Shown here: positions 32,507 to 44,965 of the stretch, piece after piece | Layout: each line of letters opens with the position of its first letter | Numbering within the stretch: the first letter of the stretch is position 1 | NCBI GenBank assembly: GCA_902702965.1 | Contig: CACRXP010000017.1 | Coordinates: 2,036,969 to 2,100,968, forward strand | From: Spirometra erinaceieuropaei | Taxonomy: Eukaryota; Platyhelminthes; Cestoda; Diphyllobothriidea; Diphyllobothriidae | Direction of reading: 5' to 3' | Length of the DNA stretch: 64,000 nt | Translations under genes and position numbers: made by a program | The notes under the pieces: generated by a model | Seen by the model: only the letters and a program-made list of their open reading frames with translations | What the model was told of the DNA's origin: nothing | Databases searched by the model: none

Positions 32507-34432
32507 ACATATGCCCCTTGAACAGTAAATGTACATAACCTGGAAATGCATTTATTTATTAGATGGCAGCCTAATTCACTGGCATCCCACAGGTGCGAAT
32601 ATCCCGTCTGCTCTTTTATCGCATTTCTAATAATTGACTCACCAAGCATTAAATACATTTAAGCAACAATTACTAATATACCTTATGATAAATCTCCACA
32701 CATTGGTTTTCCGTTAGGCTATGCGAGACCATACTAACTCTGTGTATATCTATGTAATATTGTATGAATCTGTCGACCATTCTGTCTATCATATCATATT
32801 ATCAGAGAAACCATGATACCTGCTATAATATTTTTCGATAACTTTGATTGTAACTTACCTCCAAAAGTTTATTGCATTTGATCCATATTCATCTTCTTAA
32901 GCTGTTGTCCACGCAACCATAATAAGCCATCCATGAGACTTAAATGAACGATACGATCGCATCCGGGAAACTGTCCAAATAGTGACGATCGGCAACTAAC
33001 GGACCTCCTGTAACGCCCACGTACTGCATATAGCTGCTTGATTGAGGAAAGTCTTCCAGCGCGGATTTGGGTCGGTGATGTACCTGCGAAACAGTAAAAA
33101 TAACCGGTGTCTTTCGCTTCTCTATCGTCTATGCCCTCCCCGCAACTCATTGCAACACTCTCTTCCTCTACATCGGCACCTCCCACGACCCTTCACTGTA
33201 TTTGCTCACAGCGCTGCGTTCCCACTAGTTGTTTAATAGGCACGTCAATGTCCCCTCGCCATTCAGACAGGTCAGTTCTCTGTTGTAACCCATCCTTTTC
33301 TATCCTATTGAATATTAACATATGCACTCCAAATCCGTTCGTTCCTGATATATACATTTGTACTGGCTAAATCCTTCTTATATCCTGTCGTATGGATGGA
33401 TGCTATTATGAGCCTAAAAACTCTATTCAGCTTCTGCAATTCCAGGAATCACTCCCAGTGCTTCACGTAATCACGTGTGCGGCGCCCTTAACGTCTTGGA
33501 TCGCTAAAATCCAAATTAACTAATTGGAAATAAATCGTGGCCAAAATCAGTGTTCTCTAAGTTCCACGTGAGGCACAATATTCGCGACCATAAAAAAAAC
33601 TCCTGATTTTTCCAACTTTGTCTGGTATTATTCACCGGAATTCGGGTTTATTTTAACTTAAAAGAAACTTTCAACACACCCTTTATTTAGAAAACGAACA
33701 TCCAAAACAAGTGAGGTAAAATTGCAATCGATTTGGATGAATTCATTTTACGTTCTCCTTGAGTTCTAAGTAGACGGATGACGCCCAAGAGGATCTGTAA
33801 TAAACCTAGTCGATTATATTTTATTACAAATTCCTGCGGTGTCTCTATCGGTTAAGATTCGTTTTCTTGAAAAGGCGAAAAGCGTTTGGTTTCACGGTCT
33901 CTTTCTGTTCCAAATGCATCCTCGTCACTTCTCAACACAGAATTCTTCTCTACAATTCAACCTCCCGTCCTCCATTTCTTTTACACACTTGTGCAGTTAT
34001 GGTGCGCCTTATATATCCTAGCTTTAGGCTTTGCGGTTCTCAGCATTTCTTAAGGTTCTTGCATAACTGCCTTTGGTTGCTGCGGCATGTTCGTCATCAA
34101 GCCGCCCTGTTTTCTCCAGAATTTCTTCTGCCTGCTCCAGTACGTAGAATGGCACACCTGGGTAGATTCCAATAGAAAAATGGCCCAATATTCAGTTAAT
34201 TTTAACAGTCGAATAAATTCTATGCATTCGATTCAGCTAAATGACCAATCATAACACTTGTGCGAATCCTGTTAAATAACACCAAAACCCCTACGCAACC
34301 TCGGCTCTTTTGGCATGTTTAGTGCTTTGGCTGTACTAACACAACTTTGACCTTCACTCGTTGGTTAGTGAGCGCGCTGTACGCACATTTTGCAGAACCT
34401 CTAGTTTGTCGTGTGTTGGCGTCAGGTCTATC
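32507..34432. other. Region upstream of the right CoA-transferase gene, no gene recognised
   Basis: About 1.9 kb with short open frames on both strands and no family features. The promoter should lie near the right end. A cag seven bases before the start codon (about 34424-34426) is a possible splice acceptor, weaker than that of the left gene. Confidence 0.4.
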
Positions 34433-37400
34433 ATGCTCGCGGTAACAAAGTTTAGCCGGGTTCCAAACTTCGTTCCAATTTGTCGGACACTCTTGACTCT
34501 AAGGTCCCACAACAGCGGCCTGAATTTAAATGAACCTCTTGCTCCAGTCCCCGGCAAAAGCCCGGTCTGGTCTCAAGATCAAAATGAAATCTTTGCCGAG
34601 CTTTCCGATGGTAAATTTTCGCTTAATAGCTTATACTTTTAGGCGCAAAGGTTTTCGTTCAGGGCGCCTGCTCATCGCCCACCACACTAATTTCTCTTCT
34701 CTATCAACATGTCATGGAGAAAGGAATAAAAAAAGTTACTGTCAATCACATGCTCCCGCTCGGTCCTCTGCCGTACCTCAATGAAGAAGCTAAGGATTCA
34801 TTCCGTCTTAATACAGCTTATTCTAGTATTGATTCTTTTTATTAAATGGCCTTTAGGTAATTTATGTCGTGATGCTATCAACAGTGGACGGGCAGATTTT
34901 ACTCCGATATCCATTTCAGAGATGCCTCTTTTATACCGGACGAATCAAGTATCCATGGACTATGCTCTTATTACGGTTACGCCCCCCGATAAGCACGGCT
35001 TTTGCTCTTTGGGGGCTGCGGTTGGCACTGCGCGCTCCGCCATTCAAAACGCCAAGAAGATCATAGGTAAGAGTTTCGGTTGTTTTACGCTTGTTTTGTT
35101 AGGCCAGGTAAACCCGATGGCACCAATCAGTTATGGTGATGGCGTTATTCACTGCAGCAAGATTGATTTCTTTGTACATGGACCCCAAGCCCTCCAGGAG
35201 ATTCCGCCTCCGACAGCGACTCAAACCGAACAAAAAATCGCCAAGATAATCGCTGAAAATCTTGTGGAGGACGGTGCAACAATACAGCTGGGTTAGTGCA
35301 TATATTGTTTTATTTCTGCCCTTTCGGATCTGAGACCCCCTGGTTAACTTGCACTCTAATTGGTGATCTTGAGTCACAACTTTTGATTTTCAGTTTTGAT
35401 CGGTGCGCATGACTCTTTCTGACTTATTTTTGAGGACCTGACCCATAATAAGAACACTTTCGATGGAAGAAAATGTGGAATGTTGCTAGTCGTTGTATCT
35501 GTCGATTTATTGGGCTTAGGCTTTCTTACTATTTGAGCCAGGTTATCATGCATGTTTGACTTGTACGCCCTTGGTTTATCAGCAGCCGTTTACTCAACCC
35601 AGGGATTTGCGTACCGGGGAAATAAAAAACGAAGAGTGCTGCCAATTTTGGGAATGACGGTGTTTGTGTTGCCACCAAAAACCAACTCGCCAAGTCCATT
35701 TGTACCCGCTAAAAATTCAAATTGGTGCAAAAAATCCCTGCGACTGAATGTCATCCCGCAATTATTGCTAAATAATTGGAAGTTCTTCTTCAAAGATCTG
35801 TTTGTGTGAACATTCTGCCTTATGTAGCCTCTAGAACTTCGATCCATCGCTCTGTAATGGCGGCATTTTATGGGGGCAAAGCCGGTAAATGCGAAAATCA
35901 AAAATTGTGGCCTGACCGTTGGATGTACTTGGACCCCAAGAATCTGTAATCCTTGTGCTCATTTGGCCGGCAGAACTAATACATCTGGCAACAGTTAGTC
36001 AAAGTCGAAATATCATCCAAAAAATTACTTGTAAAGTAGTTTACGGACAGCTCGGCGCCGTGAGGCTCTGTTAAGTTTGACCAAAATTAGACCATTGCTG
36101 CCCATTCTACCGAGGCGTTTTCCTACTAAAGGACACGAAATTACTTATCGCTAACTTTGAGGTTACAACGGTAATCAATTAATCGTTCTAAAATCACCCC
36201 TGTTGTCTTAGAAGTTTATGCACCTATGACAGTTGTGCAAGCTTTGCTATTGCGTGCAAGTCAGCTTAATCTTCATTCTACCCGTTTTTTTACAAAACCG
36301 TGTTTGTGCCTATGCTTACATGATATTCCTTGATTTTATATTCCATTTACGACACTTTGTGTTACATTGTATTACGATGTCAAATAACGACAACAACACA
36401 ACTCTTCAACTCCACATATCTAACAAACTAGCAGCACTTTTGGGACCATACTGTTATGCATATTTAGCACATTTGCGTGACCTGTGTATGGTCTATTTTG
36501 CTTTTAAGTTTATAAAATCTCAATCGTGTCAGTGGAGGACGCAGGTCTGATATGCATAGGTTGCTTGATAATTAACATTAATAAGTAATTCATGGATATT
36601 TTGGCAGACCCAAGTGTGATAAAACTCGCGTCGTCCGGCGGGGCCTCGTAGCTCAGGTGGTTAGAGCGTTGGCTGTACTAAAGCCTTCCCCCTTACTGCG
36701 TGAGTTCGAATCCCACCGGGGCGCCGAGTTTTTCACAGTTGGGTCAATATGAATTAATAAGTAACTCATAACCAACTGCTTTGGGTCAAATTTCCGAACG
36801 CCCGACCTGGGCGGTAGCGGTAAATACGTCAAAAATGGTCATTCCGGTCTCACAGTTTTCAACTGCCTGATATTTTCTAACGTAGGATTTGGCCGCATAC
36901 CCTTCGAAGTGACCACCCAACTTCGTGGCCACCGTGACCTAGGCGTTCACGCTGAAATGTTCTCCGATGGAGTTGTTGATCTGGTGAACCTCGGCGTTGT
37001 AAATAACAGAAATAAGACAGTTCGACGTGGACGCATTGTTGCCAGCTACACCATTGGCACTAAGAAGGTTTTCAATTTTATTAACGAAAATCCTCTCGTT
37101 GGTAAGTCTTTTACTGTTTTTCTCACCTTATATAGGGAAACAAACTATAATCGATATGACTTCCTTCTATTCCATTAAGCAGTATAGAATGCGGTAACAC
37201 ATGGAGTTTGTATTATTGTTACCTGATGTAGTCTTTTTATTAGTTTTTTTCTTAAATCGCTCATTGGCATTCCACTAATTTTCTGCCTTTTGCTATCATT
37301 AAATTTTCTCAGAACGTTTACCGATCTAGTCACCTGTACTTACTCGAGACTATGAGCATTCCTTTGAGCGACTCAGGAAATCCTTAAAGTTTCTTTACTT

Positions 37401-40400
37401 TTTGAAGTAACCCTATCAGCTTCGGTTTGCTGGAACCCTATTGCATGTTGAATGGTCGTTTTATCTTATTCTGTGGATCTCATTGGCATAACACTTCCAT
37501 TACACTGCGTTTATCGTGCCATCGTTTCTTTGAACACTAAAATTGACCATGCTGATTCCTGATTACACAGACAGAATCGTGGATATTCATGTCTATTCGG
37601 GAAAATATGACAATGACCAGATCGCCAATCGGGCCCGGCTTAGGGGTGGACCTTAACCCGCAGAGTGACCGTGGTGGTGGAGGCCTTATTTGTAGAGCAA
37701 AATTTAGTAACTAATATCGTTTTCGCTTATGACCTTGTTTCTCCTACTTCCTACTGATGCTTGTTCTACCACAATTGACTGACTGGGACAAATAACTGTC
37801 CTTTGAGGTGAGAGTTGTTCGGGAACAGACTTGGTTTTCCTGGTTTTCACTGTAATTCTCCTATGGCTATTAACTTGCGCAACAGATCGTATTGATTGGT
37901 GTTCCACGTTTTGTGTCAGTCTCCGCATCTTTCATTTCCTAACGACACAGTCCTTGTTATTATGCAACGTACTTTTTCTTCCCGCAGAACATTGGTACAC
38001 ATCACCTTTATTGGTGTTTAGCTTCCCAAGTTTAAAGGCTATGTCTTTTAAGTTCAGAATCCCTTGGTAACTTATTTGTTTAATGCCAATTTTACTTTAC
38101 TTGATCTTCTTCCGATGTATCTTCTCAGCACTCTACGATATCGGGTGGGTGAACTCCCTCGAGGTTATCGCTCGAAACCCGAAGGTGACATCTGTCAATA
38201 CTGCCTTCGAGATAGACCTGACGGGACAATGCGCTGGTGACAGTCTCGGCGACCATATTTACTCCGGTAAATTGATCCTATGAATTTTTTACTTGTTATT
38301 TGTGATACATATTACACTTTGCATAAGTGAGCAAAGCGTAAAGCCCAAAGGATCGAGGAATCAGGGTATCTTTGTCCATAGTCTGAAATTTCCGATGGTT
38401 TAACCATCACGCGCAAAACAGTAGGGACATTTCGTTGATTTTGCTTGAGTGGAGGTTCTTGATCGAGACAAGGGACGAACCAAGCGGGTCAGATTCCCGA
38501 ACATGGAGTCAAACAGTTAGCATGTCGATCCCATTCAACTAACTGGATTCCAAGTCTCTACCGGTCCCAAAGAAGCCGAACTCAGAGTTCATGGATGCCA
38601 CCAGTCGGCAGCAGCACTTTACGGCTGGTTTACTTGGCACAACCGCCTTCATAGGTGACCTCAGAAGATCGCAGGACAATGAGACTGACCATCTTCTACT
38701 ATCCCGACAACAGTTGACTTTCCGCATATTTCTAGTCTCTGAAAATAAACCCCATATCCAACTGCCTGAAACAGCAGACCGGGAGCAAACGTCTTCGGGC
38801 AGGTTCTCATGATTTCATGCACTGTACTTGTGACGTACATTGTAATATCTGAAATTGAAAATGACTTGCAGCGACACGAATTACCGCGTCTTGCTTTTTC
38901 TCGGTCCATTGTTTTGCCTTTGTTGAACGGGTACCTGGAGAGATTTCTCGCGTCTCTTCAGTACAATTTAATGCTGATTCTCTATCTGAATGAGTTCTTG
39001 AGAAGGAAAAATTAAAGTGGAGTACTACGTTTATTCCTCGGATTTCCAGATGACCCACAGAGTAGTCGATGTTCACATAGCCTAGGTTGATACTCTCTAT
39101 CGCTGGAGTCAGCGGACAGGGCGCCCGGTGATGCGGACTTGAGCATACCACTTTCGTACCCCTTAGGAGTTACAGGTGTATATGCGGTCGCTAGCTTTGA
39201 TTAACCGCGTCAGAAAGAAATGCCGCACAAGTAGCCTTGGATACTTTGACCTATTCTACATACAGATATGGGCGGGTTATTCTAGTCGGACAGGGAGTCT
39301 TTGTCTCGTTCTGTTGACTAAACCACATACTGCCTAGGCCTGAGCAGTCAGGTTTATCGAGCTCTGTGTTCCCAGGCCGATGCAGAATGTAGAGGACAGA
39401 CATACAGACGGATGTGTGAATCGAGCACAGTTTTGCCATGCCAGGGGAAAGTGTTCGAAAAAGTTGACTGTTTAACTCTTGAGGCATCGTAGGCCACAAT
39501 GTCACACTGACTCAGGCTGTTACTCATTGCGGTTCATGAGAGACATACACTTTCGTAGAGAGAATGGAAATATACAATGGAAGGAGCCACGAAGAAGTAA
39601 AAAAAAGACTGCATATCAGGTATGGCACTGATTTTAGTTACCAGTGACGAATTCATAACAAGCCTAGCTGGGCATTCAACTTCTTTGTCGGGCGTAGTAA
39701 AGATTTAATTCGTACTGCATCACTAATGAGCCACCAGCGTTCCTTTGTCAACTTCCACCGCGGGTAAACAGCGCATCCGTAAAGTCTTGTGTCAATAGCT
39801 AAGAACATGAAAGACTGTTGACAAAAGTCATCTTATGTCGACCTCTGCCAAGCGTGCGACCAAACTTTTCTGGTGGGTCGCGCTTCTGATCTGTGAAGCA
39901 GTACTTAACTTCCACATGTTTTATCCTGACTCCCACTACCAAGAGGCGTCAGCCGGTCCTGCATTAGTCGTTGACTACAGTAGTCTTCTTATCCTTGAAG
40001 ACCGGTGGATGCAACAATGCCCTTTTTGATCTATGAGCCTTGACTCTAGCTAGGAATTTTAGACCTACGCATCAATCGTCTTGCCCGGAACTCACCGTGT
40101 TGCTCACGTTCTCATTATTGTAGTTTTAAATTGCCGTTGAAATCAAACTAACTGTTCTTGGTGTTTAGAAATGCAGCAGTCGGAACTTTTACCCTGAGTG
40201 TCAAACCGGTAATGCGTGCTTTTTTATTTGATCTGCAGGAGTTGGTGGTCAGATTGACTTCGTGCGTGGGGCCTCCCTCTCCATTGATGGACGTGGTCGT
40301 CCAATCATCACAATGTGCTCCAAAAACTCTGCTGGCCAGTCTTCTATCGTTCCCTTCCTGACGAATGGCAGCGGCGTTGTTGCCACACGTGCTCATGTTC

Positions 40401-42207
40401 ACTACGTGGTCACCGAGTACGGCATTGCCTATCTGTTTGGCAAGAACCTTCGTCAGAGAGCACATGCTCTCATCAATATTGCTCACCCCGACTTCAGGTA
40501 AATCTATCTCCTACTTGTAGTTTACTAACCTGATTAAGAATTGTTTTCTGGGCTCGCCTCCGACCCGAAAGCCTCCACGAACTGCTTGGTTTCCGGATGC
40601 GATGACTTCTTCTCAGAGTGGCCTTAACGTCAGCTCTGGCCAAGTTGAGGTCTAGATTTTTCTGACGATTGGTTTGTAGTGGTGTTGGGACCAGCGTGTG
40701 TGCGGTGCACCTCTCCAAACACCGCATGCACCTTCGTCTACTGAGTCTTGTCCTGACATCAGGACACTATGGGCATGGAAAATGGGTGAGGTAGTTCTCA
40801 CCTTCACGTATATGTCATCATTGCTCTGTCAGGCCAGTGATAGCAATGGACGATCTATTAAAACATTGCGCATACCGGCAGTTACACAGTCAGTTTAACT
40901 TTATAAGAAACACAACTCCGCAGAATATAGCGAAAGTTCGACGAAACATTCCATAAGAGTGTACCTGATATCCTCTGGCGCTTTGTCCGCTTTCTTATGA
41001 CCTGTGCGTCGGAACCTGGTAGACTTTTGATTTCATACCTCTTGGCGTGCTCGATGAATGTTTGTCTCACTTTCATCTATTTTTGGCTAGTTCTGGTTGT
41101 TCGTTGGAGCAGGTAGATGAATCAATAGACGAACTAAGTCGTTATTTTTAGACTCACTTCAAGCCACGTGTTCTATTAGCCTGCTGGCCTGTGGACCATT
41201 GTAACGTTCTCAATTATGCTCTGTTGCGACTGCACCGATTAGAACGAATGCTGGTTGGAGTGGCCTGTCCCCGAGGGAGACTTTGTGCATAATTCGCCGC
41301 ATTTCATGGGGTGCCTTATTTTGAGAAAGCGTCTTTGGGCCACTGGTAATCGTCGCTCCTGTTATCACTCGTGAGCGTCTCATTGACTCCTGACGACTCA
41401 GTTTTAGTAAAGATAGTTTACGTAGACTGGCGAGGACGTGGTGTTGCAAAGCACTTTCTCGTTTTCATACTGATCGTGTTATTGGTCTTGATTAGGCGGA
41501 CCGTACCGCGGCCATAAGTAAGGAGGACCTCAACTTCCAGCACCAACTGTGATCTCTTCGCATTCGTACCTTCTGAAATTTCACAGCACGGTGGATATTT
41601 GCATGATAGTTAGGACTTACCAAACCTTTCTGTATATACCATGTCTCTCCTCGATCGCTCGAAATACTACGTCAGCCTCATGGCTGGTAATGGTAATGGC
41701 CTTAGTGAGTGACAGGTTTCGGCTGAAGTTCCTTTACATTTTTCTGGTGTTCCTCCACTTACTACTCGCCCACTCCTTCGACTTCGAATTACGATTTTAT
41801 AGATGACCTCTTAACGCCCCCCCCCTCCCCTACATAAAACGAAGATGCCGCATTTAAGTCACGGATTTCGGTAGAACGTTTCAAAGTACTGACTGAAAAA
41901 GTGATCTTCTGGATCTCTTCATGGTTGTGTGTAGGTTCAGTCTTCCCATTTGAAGTTAAGCCTATCACCGTTACGTATTCGTGCTCCACATCGTTTTCGT
42001 TGAAAAGCGGTACTCCCACCCTTCCCTCTGCACCAGGCCTCTAGCTTCTGAGAGTTTTATCTTTCTGCACGTTGCGTGAGGAATTAATTGATTTGTTTCG
42101 TGAAGTACCAATAGCCTTAAACTCTTTTATTGTCTCCTTTTCTGTGTCTCAGGGAGTCGTTGGAGAAGGCTGCATTCGAACGTCTCAAGACTATGCCATC
42201 ACCATGA
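34433..42207 (+). CDS. Acetate:succinate CoA-transferase (acetyl-CoA hydrolase/transferase family), right copy, complete
   Basis: Same enzyme family and probable mitochondrial role as the left copy. Exons: 34433-34610, 34643-34825, 34857-35066, 35103-35291, 36886-37101, 38129-38266, 40239-40497 and 42153-42207, giving 475 codons plus TGA. Introns are GT-AG: 32, 31, 36, 1594, 1027, 1972 and 1655 nt; the first six are phase 1 and the last phase 2. The first ATG opens a Ser/Arg/Thr-rich presequence (MLAVTKFSRVPNFVPICRTL). Motifs: TPPDKHGFCSLG (exon 3), HAEMFSDG with likely catalytic Glu at residue 277 (exon 5), VGGQIDFVRGASLS (CoA-loop region) and VVTEYGIAYLFGKNLRQRA (exon 7), and FERLKTMPSP at the C-terminus. 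The length fits the family once the presequence is counted. No defect was found. Exon 5 has IPFEV where the left copy has IPDIV, one of many differences. Confidence 0.93.
34611..35102 (+). other. Three very short introns of the right CoA-transferase gene
   Basis: Introns at 34611-34642 (32 nt), 34826-34856 (31 nt) and 35067-35102 (36 nt), donors gtaaat, gtattg and gtaaga, acceptors all TTAG. The third is a multiple of three and has no stop in frame, so its retention would add 12 codons. They coincide with introns 1 to 3 of the left copy. Confidence 0.88.
36577..36769 (+). mobile_element. Small element with tRNA-like core, inverted repeats and 17-bp direct repeats
   Basis: Direct repeats attaataagtaa(t/c)tcat at 36577-36593 and 36753-36769 match at 16 of 17 bases. 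Inside lie inverted repeats gacccaa(g/c)tgtga...aactcg at 36607-36628 and 36725-36745. Further out an atatt block is also inverted, allowing a 6-nt indel. The tRNA-like core sits between them. Long direct repeats suggest LINE-driven insertion, as for SINEs, while the inverted repeats recall fold-back elements. It lies in intron 4 of the CoA-transferase gene. Confidence 0.7.
36642..36724 (+). tRNA. tRNA-like sequence, probably not a working tRNA
   Basis: The A box (tagctcaggtggttagagcg) and B box (gagttcgaatcc) are good. The D stem pairs fully (gctc/gagc). The acceptor stem pairs at six of seven positions, with a G:G mismatch at the end. The anticodon arm has only four good pairs (ggct/agcc) around gtactaa, giving an ACT anticodon, with one extra base. 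The T stem has one A:C mismatch. The variable region is long. These defects and its position inside a mobile-looking element argue for a tRNA-derived pseudogene. Confidence 0.4.
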
Positions 42208-44815
42208 ATTTCCAAGCGCCGCCGCCCAAACATATCGCTCTCCCTTCTGCAGTAGATGTCCATACACACACGTCCACACCTTGCCCTTTCCGCTCCATGA
42301 TTATGTCCAAGCGCCATTTCACTTTCGAGGCACAGCATACCGTGTTTTGAATTATAGTTTTTTAAAGAGCTTTCCAGATGATTCTCGACCTCTTTTGAAG
42401 CAGTCACCTCTGACGGGTGTCACTTTGCGGTTGAGTGGGTTTGTTGCAAATTAGGTTGGATCTGGAAGTTTGGTTTGTGGAACCTGTGCCACGTAAATAC
42501 GGACTTTTCGGATCCTCGACTTGTCGCATCTGGTGTTGCTGACAGATTCCTAATTTCACGTTCTGGAACCACCGCAGGCTTCTACTGCCGGCTTTGCCAG
42601 TTTAACCGAATTTCTATACACTCAAGCATTCGCACGTATCGGCGGAGGCCTAGTCATTTGTGGCGTGAGTATTTATGGCTGGCGTTCTGTAGCCGCCTTT
42701 TGTACATGAATCGCTGGTTAATTGGCATCTGTACTTGTCTCACATGAAGCCGTCCAGTAGTGGTTATTCCCCTGTGGCCGATGGGCGTCATCTCAAATAT
42801 TGATATAAACTCTCTGACCGAGACTGAAAAGGTTTGTCCCAAAGGGTTTACTCGAAGTTAGGGCAATATTTTCTGAGGGAATTTAAAAGTTGAAACCTCA
42901 AAGCTGGAAAATATACCGAAAGGCGCGCTGGGAACGTTGGAGGACGCAATGATGGGCCGTACGTTTTGCAGCTGGGTCTTTAGCCGGTACCCATTCAACA
43001 TTTACGTCCAACATTCTGTGCTGAGGCGCAACTTGGAGCGATGATTAGGTTCATATCACATGTCTTTCCCACCTTATATCAGCATAGGTTATTTGCGGAA
43101 GAAATATGAAAGGCGGCCCTTCAATGTCCCTAAAGGGCTTAACCGATGTAGAGCATTCTTGGGGGGTGCCTACGATCCACCTGGCTGACTGCGAGTGAAC
43201 TTACTTGGGAGAATTTGTAATCTTAGACTGAAGGAGCGTAAGGTGAACCTTAGCTGTACTACAGGAGAAATTCATGGCTGACTTGTCATGTTTGCGTGTA
43301 TCCAGTGGTGTATTTTTTGAAGTTTTACGCTGTTGAACTGACAAACCTTCAAGGCCCCGAAATGTAGGCGGATAGTCTGTATACGTCTGTTTCTGAAACG
43401 CAAGCCCATCCGATTGTGTCTTCTCTAATACTTTTACTCCGTTCATAAACCTCACGTTTGTGGTTTGAATTAAGGAGTAGGACCGTTTGAGCACTCTGCA
43501 TTGCCATGCTGTGTGCCGATCGTCGACACTGATGACAGGCTGTTTCAAGCTCGTTACTGTCGAGCGGAGTGCACGCTGAGTTAGACAGTTCAAAAAGCGA
43601 AACGTTTGGCGTGCGGCACAGATAAGCCGCCGACGCCCCAATTTGGCACCGGCTACTTTGCCTGCGAGTTGCCGCAGTCACGCCCTCTATATCAGAGCTA
43701 TACGACACTACTCTGACTGGATGGTAGTCTGAACGACTGTCTTACTGGGGTTCCGAAACTAAGCTAAGTACGTAAAGCGAATTTACCGACTTGGTTTGGG
43801 CCGTACTCTCCTTGGTTGCGCTATATGCTAACGCAGACTTGGAAACGGAGGGATCTCACGGCGGTAGGCTGGTTGAACGTTGGTTGTTCATTGGTACCAC
43901 TTGGCGGAAAAGAGATGGGGCCGACTGTCGAGGACAGCCAGGCCTGCCGCTGGTCTAGGCACGCCTTTGTCTTAGATAGAGCTCTCATTTTCGTTGCCAG
44001 CCAATCCAAGTAGTGCCGACGGTCCTTTGTAACTGTACACTCGAATGGGTAATGTGCCTACTGACGAAGGCTACATAGAAAATGCCATGTGCAGGGGTTA
44101 ACGAAAAACACTACTTTGCCTGGAATGGGCCCAAATGCATCAACCAAAATTAATTAACAATGAACGTACTCCGAGTAGGCAAAGACGTAAGAGAAGTACT
44201 AGAGGTAATTGTGTGTTGCTTGCATATAGCCATTTTAGCAAGAAAATTGAAAACACCGAGCGCACGAAAATGCACATCAGAAGCGTATTTAGGTGTTCGG
44301 TTGTAAATATTGACTATCCGCATTGAACACTAATGAAATATAATAGCATGGACCAAATAACGCTCAAAAAACGTTTGCGGTTTCTAAAACTTTCCAATTC
44401 AGGTGCTTTTTGGAACTCGAGTTCAACTCGTGATTATTTAATCTGATGATACCAAACGCGTTTTATGAAGAATTGAATGGTTAAAGATGGAATTCCCACA
44501 CTAGATTTTACGAGCACTGGAGTTACGTAAGCAGCACACGCTCCCGGGAGATATGGGCACAACTTTACAGCAAAGGTAGGAAAGGGCGAGTGAGATGGTG
44601 CATCAGTGAAATTCTGTATGACAGAAACAGATTAGCAGTTGCTGTTTTGAGATGGACGCAGAAAACCACCTAGCCTAAGGCTGCGAATGCTGACGTAGGC
44701 ATGCCGGTTGATACTGCTTTTGTTAGATTAGCTGTCGGGACCGACTTACATGGTCTCCCAAACAGGACATGAGACCAGGAACCGCCTGTAATATGAGTGG
44801 TTTTGAGCCAACTTC
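42208..44815. other. Downstream of the right gene, no gene recognised
   Basis: The 3' UTR must begin here, but I see no canonical aataaa within the first 200 bases. Overlapping minus-strand frames of 146 and 119 codons at 43201-43708 show no domain. Nothing else could be named. Confidence 0.35.
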
Positions 44816-44818
44816 CAG

Positions 44819-44965
44819 AGGACTTAGGGTTAAGTTAGGGACTAGGTTCAAGGCCAGATTTAGTGTTAACGGTAATGTCAGTCAAGATCAAGTTTAGGGT
44901 TAAGGTAGGATTAGTGTTAATTGCAGAGTTAAGGTTCAGGGTAGGGTTAGGGTCAAGATGAACGC
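44819..44965 (+). repeat. Degenerate TTAGGG-like tract
   Basis: Scattered ttagggtta, gtttagggttaagg and ggtagggttaggg units with many substitutions. It resembles an eroded interstitial telomere repeat (the flatworm telomere unit is TTAGGG). Not at a sequence end, so not a telomere. Confidence 0.55.

Noticed and set aside
34433..42207. Bacterial contamination or recent transfer as source of the CoA-transferase genes
   Set aside because: Both genes have spliceosomal introns at matching positions and mitochondrial-type presequences, so they are resident eukaryotic genes.
43201..43708. 146- and 119-codon minus-strand frames as genes
   Set aside because: They overlap in different frames, have no domain, no splice-site support and no repeat-family identity.
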